64,000 nucleotides of DNA. It comes from Daucus carota subsp. sativus. Lineage: Eukaryota; Streptophyta; Magnoliopsida; Apiales; Apiaceae. The stretch spans positions 28,977,606-29,041,605 of the forward strand of contig NC_030387.2 in the NCBI RefSeq assembly GCF_001625215.2. The letters are read 5' to 3'. This document shows, piece by piece, positions 36,571 through 48,900 of this stretch. Made by a program: the position numbers and the translations under genes. Position 1 is the stretch's first letter. The number at the start of each line of letters is the position of its first letter. The notes under the pieces are model-generated. The model was not told the DNA's origin. It worked only from the letters and a program-made list of their open reading frames with translations, and made no database searches.

Positions 36571-37584
36571 TTAGGCCAGTGTTTGAGTAGAGATTTAGAA
36601 ATGAGACTCTGTTTCAGTTTTTAATGCAAATGTAGAAGTGATGACATTTGTTGATGTACGTTATTGGCGATTGTAATGTTTTTCCTTGCTAATTAGAGTG
36701 GTTTTGTAAAACTCACAAATCAGACATATCTCACAGATCTATCCTTCAAATTTATAAATTACCTTTTTAATATTCTTATTTATTTATGGATGGAAATCAA
36801 AGCTGTTCATGATAGATAGTAGAAACATTATATATGTACAGCAGCATTACAGCTAAAAACAAGTGACACCAAGTGTTTTAGCAAAAAAAAGAAAAGTGCT
36901 GCATGTTGGTTGTTTGCAATTTTGAAGTATTTTTCAGCCTGCTGCAGTGTTTTTTTACTATGTAGTTGTTCAATTTATTTAAAAAAATAATGTTTTAGAA
37001 ATTCTCCATTTATTAAAAAAGCTCTAACTAATTCTTGAGAAATATTTCACTAATTTATTGATTACAATCCAATTTAACTAAAAATACTCGTTTTATCAAA
37101 AAAATCTCTGATAATTCCTGAATCGATTATCAGGATTAACCGATTAGTTCAGCCTATGCACTTCTGAGATTTTGGCATTTCGAGCATCATTTTGAGTAAT
37201 AAACATGAGCACAAAATTGTAGTATTTACTTTATAGATTATGGTTTATTGAGCCAAAATTCATATATAATGGGCAGAACTATGTATGAAGTATGATCCAT
37301 ATTTCCAAATAATTTGTCAAGAGGGTAAAGAATATAGTTGATACCTCTCAAGGAAATGATATTGACAACAGATATATTGCAACTGTCAATACCATGAAAT
37401 GGCACATCTCATACAATATGAAAAAATAGCACAACTGTTGACCACAGAGAGAGCCAAAAGTCAGTTTCTCGATCTGTTGCAGATGATTGTATCCTAACAT
37501 GGTACATACCCATCTACTTTCTTCAGTTACACCAACCTACTGATCTGTGGAGTTCAAGTTATATATCAACGATCCAGGTTAACA
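36571..37584. other. Convergent 3' intergenic region
   Basis: This lies between the stop codons of TIC20-I (plus) and CYP18-1 (minus), so it carries both 3' UTRs. It is AT-rich with nothing else recognisable. Confidence 0.6.
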
Positions 37585-40190
37585 CTAGACAGCAAGTGGG
37601 TTGGCATGTATAGTCACACGATTGAGCCTGATTTCTGCAAGAGGTCTATCCCCTGGTCCAGTTGGAGTCTGTGGAATCGCTTAAAAAATTTAGACTGTTA
37701 CAATGACTTCTTGTCAGGTGTTCAAAAGAACAAAATCAAGACCATATTGTCAACACTATAAACTTACCTTCTCCATGATGTCAAGAATTTCAAAACCATG
37801 AATCACTTTGCCAAAGATGGTGTACAATCCATTTAGATGTGGCTGCTTTCCATACACTATGAAGAATTGGCTGCCATTTGTATTTGGCCCACTGTTTGCC
37901 ATTGAAAGTACACCTCTGGCATTATGCTGAAGAGAGGATTAAAAAACATTAATACAACATATGGTCCATGCCAGTCTTCTTCAATTTTCCTTTGGTCTCG
38001 TTAATAGATATTAACCAATACTAAACTAAATACTATGAATTCCAGAAATAAAGTACATGATTCTCCTCCCCTGACAAAAAAAAAAAAAATAATACAGGAT
38101 TCTCCCAAAACATTATGATCATCTATACTATCTATACTATACTATAATAAGACAACATGGGTATAATTTGTCGTCGTACAAAATTTTGGTTTAGTCATGT
38201 TGGGTTGGTGATTCACTCTATAATGCACGTACAGTTCTCATAGTCTTACATCTCTAAACAGTTTGATATACTACAAGATAAAAACTCCACCATTATTCTT
38301 TTAAATATAATTTATATTTGTTGAAAAACAAAAAAAGTAAATTTACTATCATTAATATATATTACTATTATATAATAATTATTAATAACAATCAAAAATA
38401 TAAAAAAAATATTGCAAAAGCTCAATTTTAAAGTGAATATAACCGGTCTGTTAATATAATTTAATAAAATTTAAATTCATTAATACTAAAACACTAATAA
38501 AATGATGTTAAAATTTAAATTATATATAATAAATTTAAAATTATATAGCCGCCCGTGCTTTGCACGGGTTTAAGGCTAGTATTCTTTAAATTACATCATA
38601 TATCTCAACATGCTGCAAAACCATCTACAACACTATATATAAGGCAATTGACCCACAAAATTTCTTTCAGCAATATTAGCATTGCAGTAATTTTGTGATT
38701 AACTATATCCAAAAAAAGAAGAAGATATTTTGCATACTTTCCACCAAGCTCATATTAATCTTTCAATCAAATAACAAAAGACATGACAGGAAGCAAATTA
38801 GGTGTTTCCATATGGCACTCAAAGGAGCGGTACAAATATTTAGCCTAAAGCTACAAAAATCATCCTTATACTTGTTCACGGTAATATTTGATATGTAATG
38901 CTCCTCAAAGAAATGTCACACAACACTCTCAGATATCAAAACATTAAATTCCAAAGCAAGTATTTTTCATAAAATTAACATATACCTTCAGGGACTCTCT
39001 TATTTCGTCGTTGAACTTTTTTCCCCATATACTGGTCCCGCCTTTGCCCGTACCTGTAGGATCTCCACCTTGAATCATGAAACCCTTAATATTTCTGTGA
39101 AATATTGTCCCATCATAGTAGCCGCTTGCACAGAGTGCCAAAAAGTTCTGCACCAAAACGATTAGGATAAGCATGTCATCTATGAAACAATTTATTTTAT
39201 AACAGGAGACTCTGTTCACCTTGAGTCGAAGATAACATTTAGGATTAGGACTGAACTGAACAGTTCATCTACTTCCTTTAATTACTGCACTTCAGGAAAT
39301 AGATTTACTCTATAGAAGCATTGTCATGTTATTCTTTTAACAAGCTACAGAATTATTTTTCCTCTGGTCTTTAGCAGGTCTATTACGCCAACAACTTTTT
39401 CTATATGCATTGACAAATAAGAAAAAAACTAACATATCATTAACAGAAACAACAAAAAAGTATGTAAATGACTGATCCTTCCCCACTACTCAACTTCATC
39501 CTTTTCCTCACTTCATTTTCTAGGTCTAGTCCGGCATCCAGGACTTCAAAGTTCAAGGCAAGATCAAAATATGCTAAATGCACGAATATACAATACTGTG
39601 ATCTATCTGGTAGCAGAAAAAGACTTTATTCCCTATCTCTGTATCATCAATCTCATAACTTATAATATTGCAATTAACGCTATCAGGTATTACCCTCCAT
39701 CGTATACACAAATTCCCATTCGATAACCGCACACTTATCAATATCCTCACAACTACATTCGTTCAATCTCAAGAAAAGGCCAAACAAATCGTCGAATACC
39801 AACACAACGTTACCCCGACTAAATCAAAAAAATAAAACCAATAACCACTTGAAATTTAACCATCGACTAAACATCAAATCCATCAATCATAAACCCATAA
39901 ACTTAAAACCCCTAATTCAGTTACATAAAAATTATACAAGCACTATAAAAACATGTCAAGTATAGAAAGCGGTATAATAATTCGAGTTGAGGGTTTGTGG
40001 ATGGTGATATGAGCAAACCTCAGAGGCTTTGGGGACCTCATCGCAAAAGATCTCGCATTTGATATCACCCAGATTGGTATGTAGTGTCACTGACTGTGAA
40101 TTAAACAATACAAATAGCTTAGTTAGGTTTACAAAGCTTGCACACAAGATGTTTGATGGAATGACTAGGGGAATAGCATAGGCTTACCAT
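37585..40190 (-). CDS. CYP18-1: Peptidyl-prolyl cis-trans isomerase CYP18-1
   Basis: A single-domain cyclophilin of 160 residues. The exons on the minus strand are 40188-40190 (the ATG alone), 40019-40093, 38986-39147, 37768-37926 and 37585-37668. All junctions are GT-AG and in phase 0. The protein begins [20 protein letters not shown]. It carries the active-site segment [19 protein letters not shown] with catalytic Arg, then [20 protein letters not shown] and the substrate-pocket [17 protein letters not shown]. It ends [12 protein letters not shown]. It catalyses proline isomerisation; the PPIL3-type orthologue is associated with spliceosomes. A Helitron (38131-38579) and a poly(A) scar (38054-38105) lie in the intron between exons 3 and 4. 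A Stowaway MITE starts 57 bp upstream of the ATG. Confidence 0.95.
38054..38105. mobile_element. Minimal poly(A) retroposition scar
   Basis: TACATGATTCTCC (38054-38066) is repeated as TACAGGATTCTCC (38093-38105). Between them lie only TCCCCTGAC, an A run and a few bases. The CCTGAC-poly(A) core resembles that at 3557-3580. Confidence 0.4.
38131..38579 (+). mobile_element. Non-autonomous Helitron in a CYP18-1 intron
   Basis: The element begins TCTATACTATACTATAATAA after a host A. It ends with the hairpin CCCGTGCTTTGCACGGG, a short TTTAAGG spacer and CTAG, followed by a host T. TC start, 3' hairpin, CTRR end and A/T insertion site without duplication are the Helitron signature. At 449 bp it has no Rep/helicase. 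It carries the same hairpin as the 3' end at 4645-4673. It sits antisense to CYP18-1. Confidence 0.85.
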
Positions 40191-40246
40191 TGCAAGATAG
40201 TGAAGTCAAATGTCAAGAAATTTTAGTTAGGCGCCTTAGATAGATA

Positions 40247-40576
40247 CTGCCTCCGTCGGGTCAATTCTTTTTGAGGACGATCATCGTTTATATAGGTTCT
40301 TAAAATAGCAATCTTTTACGATATAAAACACTATTACACCCTTTGCATTCTTTCACTATCTCCGTTTTATAATAATAAAAACATTATTACACCCACTATT
40401 TTCTTATTAAAAATAAATGATTTCCACCACTTTACCCACTTTTCATCTATATTTACTCATTTTTTACTATTTTTTTTTGTCTCTGTGTTCAATCCAATGT
40501 ATATTATTCATTGGGACGGAGTGAGTATGTTTTGTGTGTTCAATCCAATGTATATTATTCATTGGGACGGAGTGAG
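40247..40576. mobile_element. Stowaway (Tc1/mariner) MITE upstream of CYP18-1
   Basis: The left end CTGCCTCCGTCGGGTC and right end GGGACGGAGTGAG form the Stowaway-type inverted repeat. TA lies outside both ends (40245-40246; 40526-40527 or 40577-40578). The right end exists twice because of a 51 bp tandem duplication (units starting at about 40485 and 40536), so the original boundary may be 40525. It lies just upstream of the CYP18-1 start codon and so probably within its promoter or leader. Confidence 0.75.
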
Positions 40577-40586
40577 TATGTTTTGT
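40485..40586 (+). repeat. 51 bp tandem duplication at the Stowaway end
   Basis: GTGTTCAATCCAATGTATAT through GAGTATGTTTT occurs twice with a period of 51 bp and no difference noticed. Confidence 0.85.
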
Positions 40587-41794
40587 CAACATATCAGCTC
40601 CAACCTTTGATACTCATACTTTCTCCATTTCAAATCTGTCTTTCCATTTAACTTTTTCAATCGAACGGATTAAATATTAACTAAAATTTATATAATATAT
40701 ATCAAAAAAATATTATCAAATATGATTATCAATAGTTAAAATTGTAGTTTAGTAAATAGTGCAGGATTTTGTGGGAAAAAAAAAATAGTACAGGATTTCA
40801 GCTTCTTAAAATACAAGAGTAAGTTGGAAAAATGGGCCCAGATTTCACAAAATCTAGAAGTAATGAGAGTTGAGGAAAATGATCCAAATACTAGTTATTA
40901 GCGCCAAATAATCTAGTGTTTTTAATGTAGAAAAAAAATGCTAGATATCGTGTATTGTTTTGTTATTTTAACCCAGCAAAATGCTACACGATGTATCATT
41001 ATGTTCTTTTAAAACGCAAAATAGTTCCTCTCGAAGCCACCACAAAATAACAATTTTTGAGCACATGACTGTAAAGTAGTAAGAGTGGCATGCATAACTC
41101 GAATCGGTCTTATCAACAGTGTCTTTAAAGGGCTTCAGGATCTTATGAAATGCAACAAAATATTGCCCAACATGGTGTCCTTTTGGCTTTTACATACTTG
41201 ACCTCAGTAGTCAAGAGTTCTAGCTCATGAATGAGTAATGTGTGTGATTGTGTGCTTTTTTCATTATTTGAATTTCGAGATATCAGTCTTCACGTGGTTG
41301 AGCATCAAGCAGAATTTATCATAGAGAGCTTACAATTTAACCTCACTCATCATATCGGAAACTTCTTCTTCTTCTTTTTCCGGTGATTATAATTTAGAGG
41401 TGAATATGATCTTTGTATTTGCTACCGAGGGAATTTATCAGACTTTGTACTAGTACAATGCCAAATTTGAGCTTATCTTATCCAATCTTAATTAACATGT
41501 CTTTCACGGTCAAAGCCTAGAGCAAATCACTGTTCCACATAACGTTATACACAAATCAACAAAACAGGCGCTGAAATTAGCTTTTAAAAATCAAGAAATG
41601 TAATTCACGCAAGAAACATAAGTTGACCCCAGACTGTCCATGTCCCCTAAAATATACACTGTTTTCCGCAAATTTGCTTAGTGCCCACTAAAACTACCTT
41701 CCTAGATCCGCCCCGACTAAAACTAAATTCTAGTTTCATTGTCTTACCACCAGGAATAATATACCTAAGAATCAGACAACAAAATTAAGAAAAG
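40577..41794. other. Intergenic region upstream of the NB-LRR pseudogene
   Basis: No gene was seen. At 40754-40798 the repeat AATAGTGCAGGATTT / AATAGTACAGGATTT brackets GTGGG plus an A run, another candidate poly(A) retroposition scar. The segment near 41340-41790 should contain the pseudogene's former promoter. Confidence 0.5.
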
Positions 41795-44700
41795 ATGTCT
41801 GTAGTTGATATTGCCAGTGGACTGGTTCAAAAGGTTGTTTTACTTGCAACTGAAGAGGTTATTCAGGCTTGGAATCTTCACGATGACCTCGAGACACTCC
41901 GGAAAAGGTTGGAATCAATTGATGCTCTCTTGTCTGATGCTAATACTAGGAATCTGACCATGCCTGCTGTCCAAAACTGGTTCAACAAACTCGAAGCTCT
42001 CGCTAACGTTGCTGATGTTTTTATGGATGAACTTGCATACGAGGTTACTCGAAAAAAAAGTGGAAGATCATCACGCAGTAAGGAACTTCTTCATCCCTTC
42101 TAAAAATAGCATGTTATATCGTTTCAAGGTGGCTCATAAGATCAAGTCTATTCAAACATCTTTTGACAACATTTTTAAAGTGGCTGGAGATCTGGGACTT
42201 CAGCCCATAGCGCATTTAAGTTCCATTGCGCAACCAAGGGAGATTCGTAACACCCCACCTTTTGAAGATGAGGCAAAAATTGTAGGAAGAGATGATGATA
42301 TATCATATTTAGTCCAGACAGTGTGCAAAAATCATGAACAGGATTTACAAGTCATTGCTGTGGTGGGAATGGGAGGTCAAGGCAAGACGACTCTGGCTCG
42401 TATGGTTTACAATAAGGATGATGTGATTAATAAGTTTCCTAAGAGGATGTGGGTGACTGTATCTGATGATTTTGATTTTATGAAAATTTTGAATCAAATG
42501 GTGGTATCTCTCACTTCAAGGCCTTCCACGTTGGAGAATATAGAAGGACTCATCAATTATCTTCAAAAGAAGCTAAAAGGGGTGAGGTTTTTACTCGTGC
42601 TAGATGATGTGTGGAATGAGAAACAGGGGGATTGGGACAACTTGAGGAATTCTTTGCTTGGAGTTGGTGCTGCGAGAGGAAGTAATATTTTAGTCACCAC
42701 GCGTAAACAGGAGGTGGTAGATACCATGCGATGCTCAGTTTGTTATAGTGTGGAAAAGTTATCAATGGAATATAGCTGGGAATTGTTCAAGCAAAGAGCA
42801 TTTTCTCATGAAGGAGTTTTAGAGACGGAGATATTTAAGACCTTGGGCAGAAGAATGGTTGAAAGGTGTGGCGGCCTGCCCTTGGCAATAAAAACACTAG
42901 GGAGTTTATTGCATTCAAAGAAGTCCGAACAAGAGTGGTTGCTGATAGACAACAGTGAAATATGGAAATCAAAAGGTGTACTCTCTTCCTTAAGGTTGTC
43001 GTATGATAATTTACCTTATCCTCTTTGAAACGATGTTTTGTATATTGCTCTATAATGCCAAAAGATTCTGACATTTATAAGGATGAATTGGTACAAATAT
43101 GGATGGCACTAGGGTTCCTCTTTCCTCCTTTGGGAAGTAACATGCTGATGGAAGATTTTGGCAACGAGTACTTCAACATTTTATTGTGGAATTCATTGTT
43201 ACAAGAAGTTGAAAGAGATGCATTTGGAAACATCAAACGTTGCAAGATGCATGATTTAGTACATGATCTTGCTCAAGATCTATCTAAACATCATTCTCTA
43301 ACTGTGAAGGCCGGTCATGATCAATTCAACCATATATCCCAGGCTATGTACGTGAGGGTTGATGAAGGGGTTTTAGATATAAAACCACAGAAAAACTTTG
43401 AAAGAGTACAAATATTGTTTGCAGGCACCCGTATCCTTGCCGATGTGTTACCTTACCTCAAACGCTTGACTGTTCTGGTTTTGAACGCTGATGGAGTTAC
43501 TAATAAGTTGCCAAGTTCATTGGGGAAGATGAAATATCTCAAACATCTGGATATCTCATGTTCCCGCTATAGGTTGCCTAGCTACATCACGGAGCTCTAC
43601 AACTTGCAGACATTGAGAGTTTGGGATTTAGACGAGCTTCCTAAAAAGTTTTGCAACTTAATCAACTTGAGACATTTGTACATTGAGAATGCATATTCTC
43701 AAAGAAGATGTGTGTTTACTGGGATAGGGAGGTTAACCTGTATACAAACGCTGCCTCATTTTGTTGTGAGTAAAGATAAAATGTGCCTCGTTAGACAACT
43801 TGGAGGGCTCAAAAACCTTAGGGGTAAACTAGAGCTCTATGGCCTTGGAGACATAGATAACATGGAAGAAGCAAGTATGGCAAGTTTGCATACAAAGCCT
43901 AATATTGAGCGTTTAAAGTTAGTCTGGAGGAACAAGGAAGATGTGATGGAAAAAAGAGAATACAACGATGAGGATGTGATGGAAGGACTGAAACCTCACA
44001 CAAATTTGTTAGAGCTGACGATCATCAATTTTATGGGGAGGAAGTTTGCATCATGGATTACAATGATGACGAACTTGGTGAAAGTCACATTGAGAAATTG
44101 CAAAAGATGTGAAGTCTTTCCGCAATTGGGTCACTTGCCTAAGCTGAGGGAGATGGATATAAATGGGATGGATGCACTCAGGGTCATTGGAAGCCATTTC
44201 TATGGAGGTCTTGGTAGAGGTAGTAGTGAGTTCAGTGAAAGTTGCACTACAATCTATCCATCATTGACAAGATTGATTCTGTGGGATTTGCCAAAGCTAG
44301 AAGAATGGCTAGAACCCTTAGTGAACACATACAATGAAGAGCAAGGTCCTGTTCAAGTATTTCCCAAACTTGAGGTATTGGAAATAGTGAGTTGTTCAAA
44401 GCTGAGAAGGATCCCGAAAAGTTGTTTTCTGTCCTTGAAGGAGTTGGAAATCAAAAATTTAGACAGCAGCAAGATACTAGAAACAATGAGCACAAAGCTT
44501 AGCTCTCTCACGAACTTACGACTCACAAATATCAGCGACGGAGATGGAGGATGCTCTTCTTCTAAATCAAACATGGACTCAGTATTGGAGGAGCTCTTGA
44601 AAAACAGTTCCCTGACTCTGACAAATTTGAAACTAGATCACTGTCAGGGCTTGACATGCCTGACTTTTAGCCTTTTTGTTGCTCTTGACACATTAAAAGT

Positions 44701-44845
44701 TGTTGATTGCCCTAATCTCACTAGTATTAACGTAATTAAAGAGTTAAGCGCTTTGAACCACCTTATATCTGAGTGTCCTAACTTGAAGGAAGGGAATTGG
44801 ATGAATTCATTGTATTCCAACTATAAATTGGTAAAGTACATCTAA
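41795..44845 (+). pseudogene. CC-NB-LRR (RGA-type) pseudogene, two frameshifts
   Basis: A close paralogue of the intact gene at 45910. The first frame (41795-42103) has the coiled-coil N-terminus MSVVDIASGLVQKVVLLATE. An 8-A run at 42052-42059 has one base too many relative to the paralogue and shifts the frame. The next frame (to 43028) has the P-loop GMGGQGKTTLARM, kinase-2 FLLVLDDVWNE, TTRKQEV and CGGLPLAIKTLG. A 1 bp loss near 43020, where the paralogue has TATTCAGGC, shifts it again. The third frame (to 44845) has CFVYCSIMPKDS, the MHD motif MHDLVHDLAQD and leucine-rich repeats. It ends about 170 residues before the paralogue. Sequencing error in the A run is possible, but two shifts and a shortened end favour a pseudogene. 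Such proteins detect pathogen effectors. Confidence 0.85.
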
Positions 44846-45234
44846 CTAGTCCTTCTACTTTTTGATTTTACATTGTTGATTTTCTTTACCTATTTGAATT
44901 CATTTGTTGAATCAGGTATGAATATAAGGGTAATGCAGGAGGAGCTTGGAGCCTGGGAAAGAGAGGTTCATGCAAACACATTCGACAAACAGATTCCGTA
45001 AATTCAGGCAATTATACAATTAGAAGTTTATAATGGTCCTCATCTAACTACTATTACGATGGTTGAAGCCTAAAGTAGTCTAAAAGATCTTATGATTGCC
45101 CCTCTCTCCCAGAATCTGCCCAAAATGTCAGTTCCACACTCGTGACATTAAAATTAAGCCCCTTCTCGTCGGAGTTATTCTCCTCTTCTGTAACTTGTTT
45201 TCCTAAGCTAATCTATCTGTAATATCTTAGTTGC

Positions 45235-45420
45235 AATGTATGAAATACCTGAAAGAACAGTGTCTTGTTAGTGACATGCAAATTTTCTAATTTTTACAGT
45301 TCTTGATGGCTAAAATAGTGTCATTGTCAGTCATACATTCATCTGAAATATTCAGCCTATTGTCACTCTTGTCATACTCTTCAGTTTCTATACATAAATT
45401 TTACCCGAAATACCGTGACG
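45235..45420 (-). pseudogene. Degenerate duplicate of BEACH-gene exon edges
   Basis: TTGCAATGTATGAAATACCT and the following bases to about 45290 match 52336-52390, which is the edge of a WD40 exon of the BEACH gene plus intron. The stretch at about 45350-45410, with TTCAGCCTATTGTCACT, matches 52500-52560, which is inside the next exon. The middle is deleted. Orientation is the same as the intact BEACH gene. It cannot encode protein. 44846-45234 and 45421-45909 hold nothing else except the presumed promoter of the next NB-LRR gene (TATATAGAC near 45727). Confidence 0.65.
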
Positions 45421-45909
45421 AAAATGTATTTACAAAAACCAGAGAGATTTGCAGATCTTGTTGTAAAAACTACCGAAGAACTACTAAAATGTAGAGCGTG
45501 CACATGAAAAATACAAGATTAAGCAATCCTCCGATGTGGACGCAAATTACTATATCTATGAGTTGACGAAGACTTCAGTAAGTTCTTGAAACCACAAGCT
45601 CATGTCTCCATTACAACTTATAAAGTTGCCAAGTTGATAGTACTCTACTTTTGTTTTGGTTGACTAATATGTTGCAGATAATTGCTTTCACATGCTTGAA
45701 AATTAGCAAATAAAAATGGTGACAAAATATATAGACTGTACAAATTATACAATTTTAATTCCTAAGTATCGTGAATCTTAACTAACATAGGTGTTAGACT
45801 TAATCAGTGATTTTAAAGTATCAAAATAGATCTCCACATATACCAGACCCACAAGATAAGAAAATACCAGTTAGCAAAAAGAAAAATAAGAAGAAAATAC
45901 CTGCAGAAG

Positions 45910-48900
45910 ATGGCTGATCCAATTGGAGCTGATCTTGCTAGTGGACTGCTTATAAAGCTTGTTTCACTTGTAACTGAAGAAGTTATTCAGGCTTGGAATA
46001 TCCATCAACAACTCCAGACAATGCGCGGAAGGCTGGAATCAATTGACGCTCTCTTGTCTGATGCTGCTACCAAGAAACTAACCATGTCTGCTGTCCAAAA
46101 CTGGTTCAACAAACTCGAAGCAGTGGCTCATGTAGCTGATGCTCTTATGGATGAACTTGTATACGAAGCTACTCGAAGAAAAGTGGAGGATGGTCATAAG
46201 GTAAGAGACTTCTTTATTCCTTCTAAAAACACCTTATTATATCGTTTCAAGGTGGCTCACAAGATCAACTCTATTCATGCTTCTTTTGACAAACTTTTCA
46301 AATGGGCTGGAGATCTTGGTCTTCAGCCTGTAGCACATGTAGTTTCAGTTGTGCAACCGAGAGAGATTCGAAACACCCCACCCTTTGAAGAGGAGTCTGA
46401 AATATTTGGAAGAGATGATGATGTATCATATTTAGTCCAAACATTGTGCAAAAATCATCATGAACATGATTTACCAGTTATTGCTATTGTCGGTATGGGA
46501 GGTCAAGGAAAAACAACTCTTGCTCGTATGGTTTACAATAGGGAGGAAGTAATAAAAATGTTTCCTAAGAGGATGTGGGTTACTGTGTCACATGATTTTG
46601 ATTTCATGAGGATTTTAAACGAAATGGTCGAATCACTCACTTCAGCCACTTCAGTGTTGAAAAATACTCAAGGAGTGATCTATGCGCTTCAAAAAAATGT
46701 TAAGGATGAAAGGTTTTTACTCGTGCTAGATGATGTCTGGAATGAGGAATCAGGGGAGTGGGAGAAGTTGCGAAATTCTTTGCTTGGAGTTGGTGGTGCA
46801 AGAGGCAGCACTATTTTGGTGACAACTCGTAAACAAGAAGTCATTAATACCATGAAATATTGTGTTCCTTATCCAGTGAAAAAACTATCAGAGCAAGATA
46901 GTTGGGCATTGTTCAAGCAACGAGCATATTCACCCAGAAGAGATTCAGAGAATGAAACATTTGCAGGCTTGGGGAGAAGCATGGTTGAAAGGTGTGGTGG
47001 CCTACCTCTGGCAATAAAAGCACTTGGCGGTTTGTTGCATTCAAAGAAGTCTAAGCAGGAATGGCAGTTAATCAAAGATAGTGAAATGTGGAAATCAAAA
47101 GATGTATTGCCTTCCTTAAGACTGTCATATGATAATTTACCTTATTCAGGCCTGAAACGATGTTTTGCTTATTTTTCTATTTTTCCAAAGGATTCTGTCA
47201 TCTACAAAGATGAACTAGTACATACATGGATGGCATTAGGATTCCTTTCACCTCATGATGACAGGAAGGCGCTAGCAGAAGACATTGGCAACGAATACTT
47301 TAGCATCTTGTTGTGGAATTCTTTGCTACAAGATGTGGAAAGAGATGAATACGGCAACATCACCTGTTGCAAGATGCATGATCTGGTGCATGATCTTGCA
47401 TTAGATGTGTCAAGTAGTTACTCTGCTACTGCAATGCCAAGTCATGATTTTAATCAGCTATCGAAGGCAAAATATGTAAGACTGAAAGGTTTTAAGGATG
47501 TAAAAGCACAAAAAGTTGAGGCATACATAGATTTAGTACAAGCACTGTATGCAGATTGTACTGTATTTGGTCTGATGTTACTCAATCTTAAACACTTGAG
47601 AGTACTGGTGATTAGTTCTAGTATACTTCTTGAAGAATTACCAAAGTCTATCGGGACTTTAAAGAACCTTAAATATCTTGATATCCCAAGTTCTCTCAGC
47701 TTGCCAAATAACATCACAAGACTCTACAACTTGCAGACTCTGAGAGTTGGGCCTCTACAGGAGCTTCCAAAAAGGTTTTGTAACTTAATTAACTTGAGAC
47801 ACTTTGTTATTAAGAGAAACTATGTGAACAACAATCCTAGAACAAGGTGCATGTTTATTGGTATAGAGAGGTTAATTAGTCTGCAAACTTTGCCTCATTT
47901 TGTTGTAAGCAGAGATAATAATTGTCTTGTTGAGCATTTGGGAGGGCTGGAAAATATTAGAGGTACACTGGAGCTTTATGGCCTTGGTGACATAAAAAGT
48001 ATTGAAGAAGCCGCCAAGGCATGTTTGGGTACAAAGTCTAATATTGAGCGGCTGAAGTTAGTCTGGAGCAACAACGAAAATGAAATGGAAGAAGTAGAAT
48101 ACAACGACGAGGATGTGATGGAAGGATTGACACCTCACCCAAATCTGAAAGAACTGACAATTCTTGATTTTAAGGGGAAGAACATTGCATCATGGATTGC
48201 AATGATGACAAACTTAGTTAGAATCACACTGAGTGATTGTAACAGATGTGAAGAATTTCCACCACTCGGCCACCTTCCTAAATTGAGGGAAATGGAGATA
48301 TGTAGGATGAGAGATGTCAGGGTTATCAAGAGTGACTTTCATGGAGATGTTTACAGTGGCAGTAGTGAGTTCAGTAACAGTGGGCCAGCAAAATTGGTCA
48401 CAACACTGTATCCATCACTAACAAAACTGAGTTTGTGCGATTTGCCAAAGCTTGAAGAATGGCTAGAACCAATTATGAGTACAGGCCTTAAAGACCTAAG
48501 TGCTTTAGTAGTATTTCCTAAACTCGAGGTCTTGGAAATCATGAGTTGTTCAGAGTTGAGAAGGATCCCGAGTAGTAGTCTCCCATCCTTAAAGAAGTTA
48601 AAAATTAGACACAACAGCATGATACTAGAAACGCTGAGCAATAAGGTTAGCTCTCTCACAGAGCTACGACTTAATGATATTAGTAACAGAGACGGAGCCT
48701 CATCTTCTTCTCAAAATATCAATGCTCTAATGGACAAGCTATTGAAACAAAATTCCAAGTCTTTGACACTTTTAAACCTTAATGACTGTCCGGGCTTGAC
48801 ACGTCTAACACTAGGTGTGGCTATGCAGGGATTGAGAGTGGTTAATTGTCATGATCTAACTAGTATTAATGTATTTGAGGACTCAGTTGGCTTGAAATAT

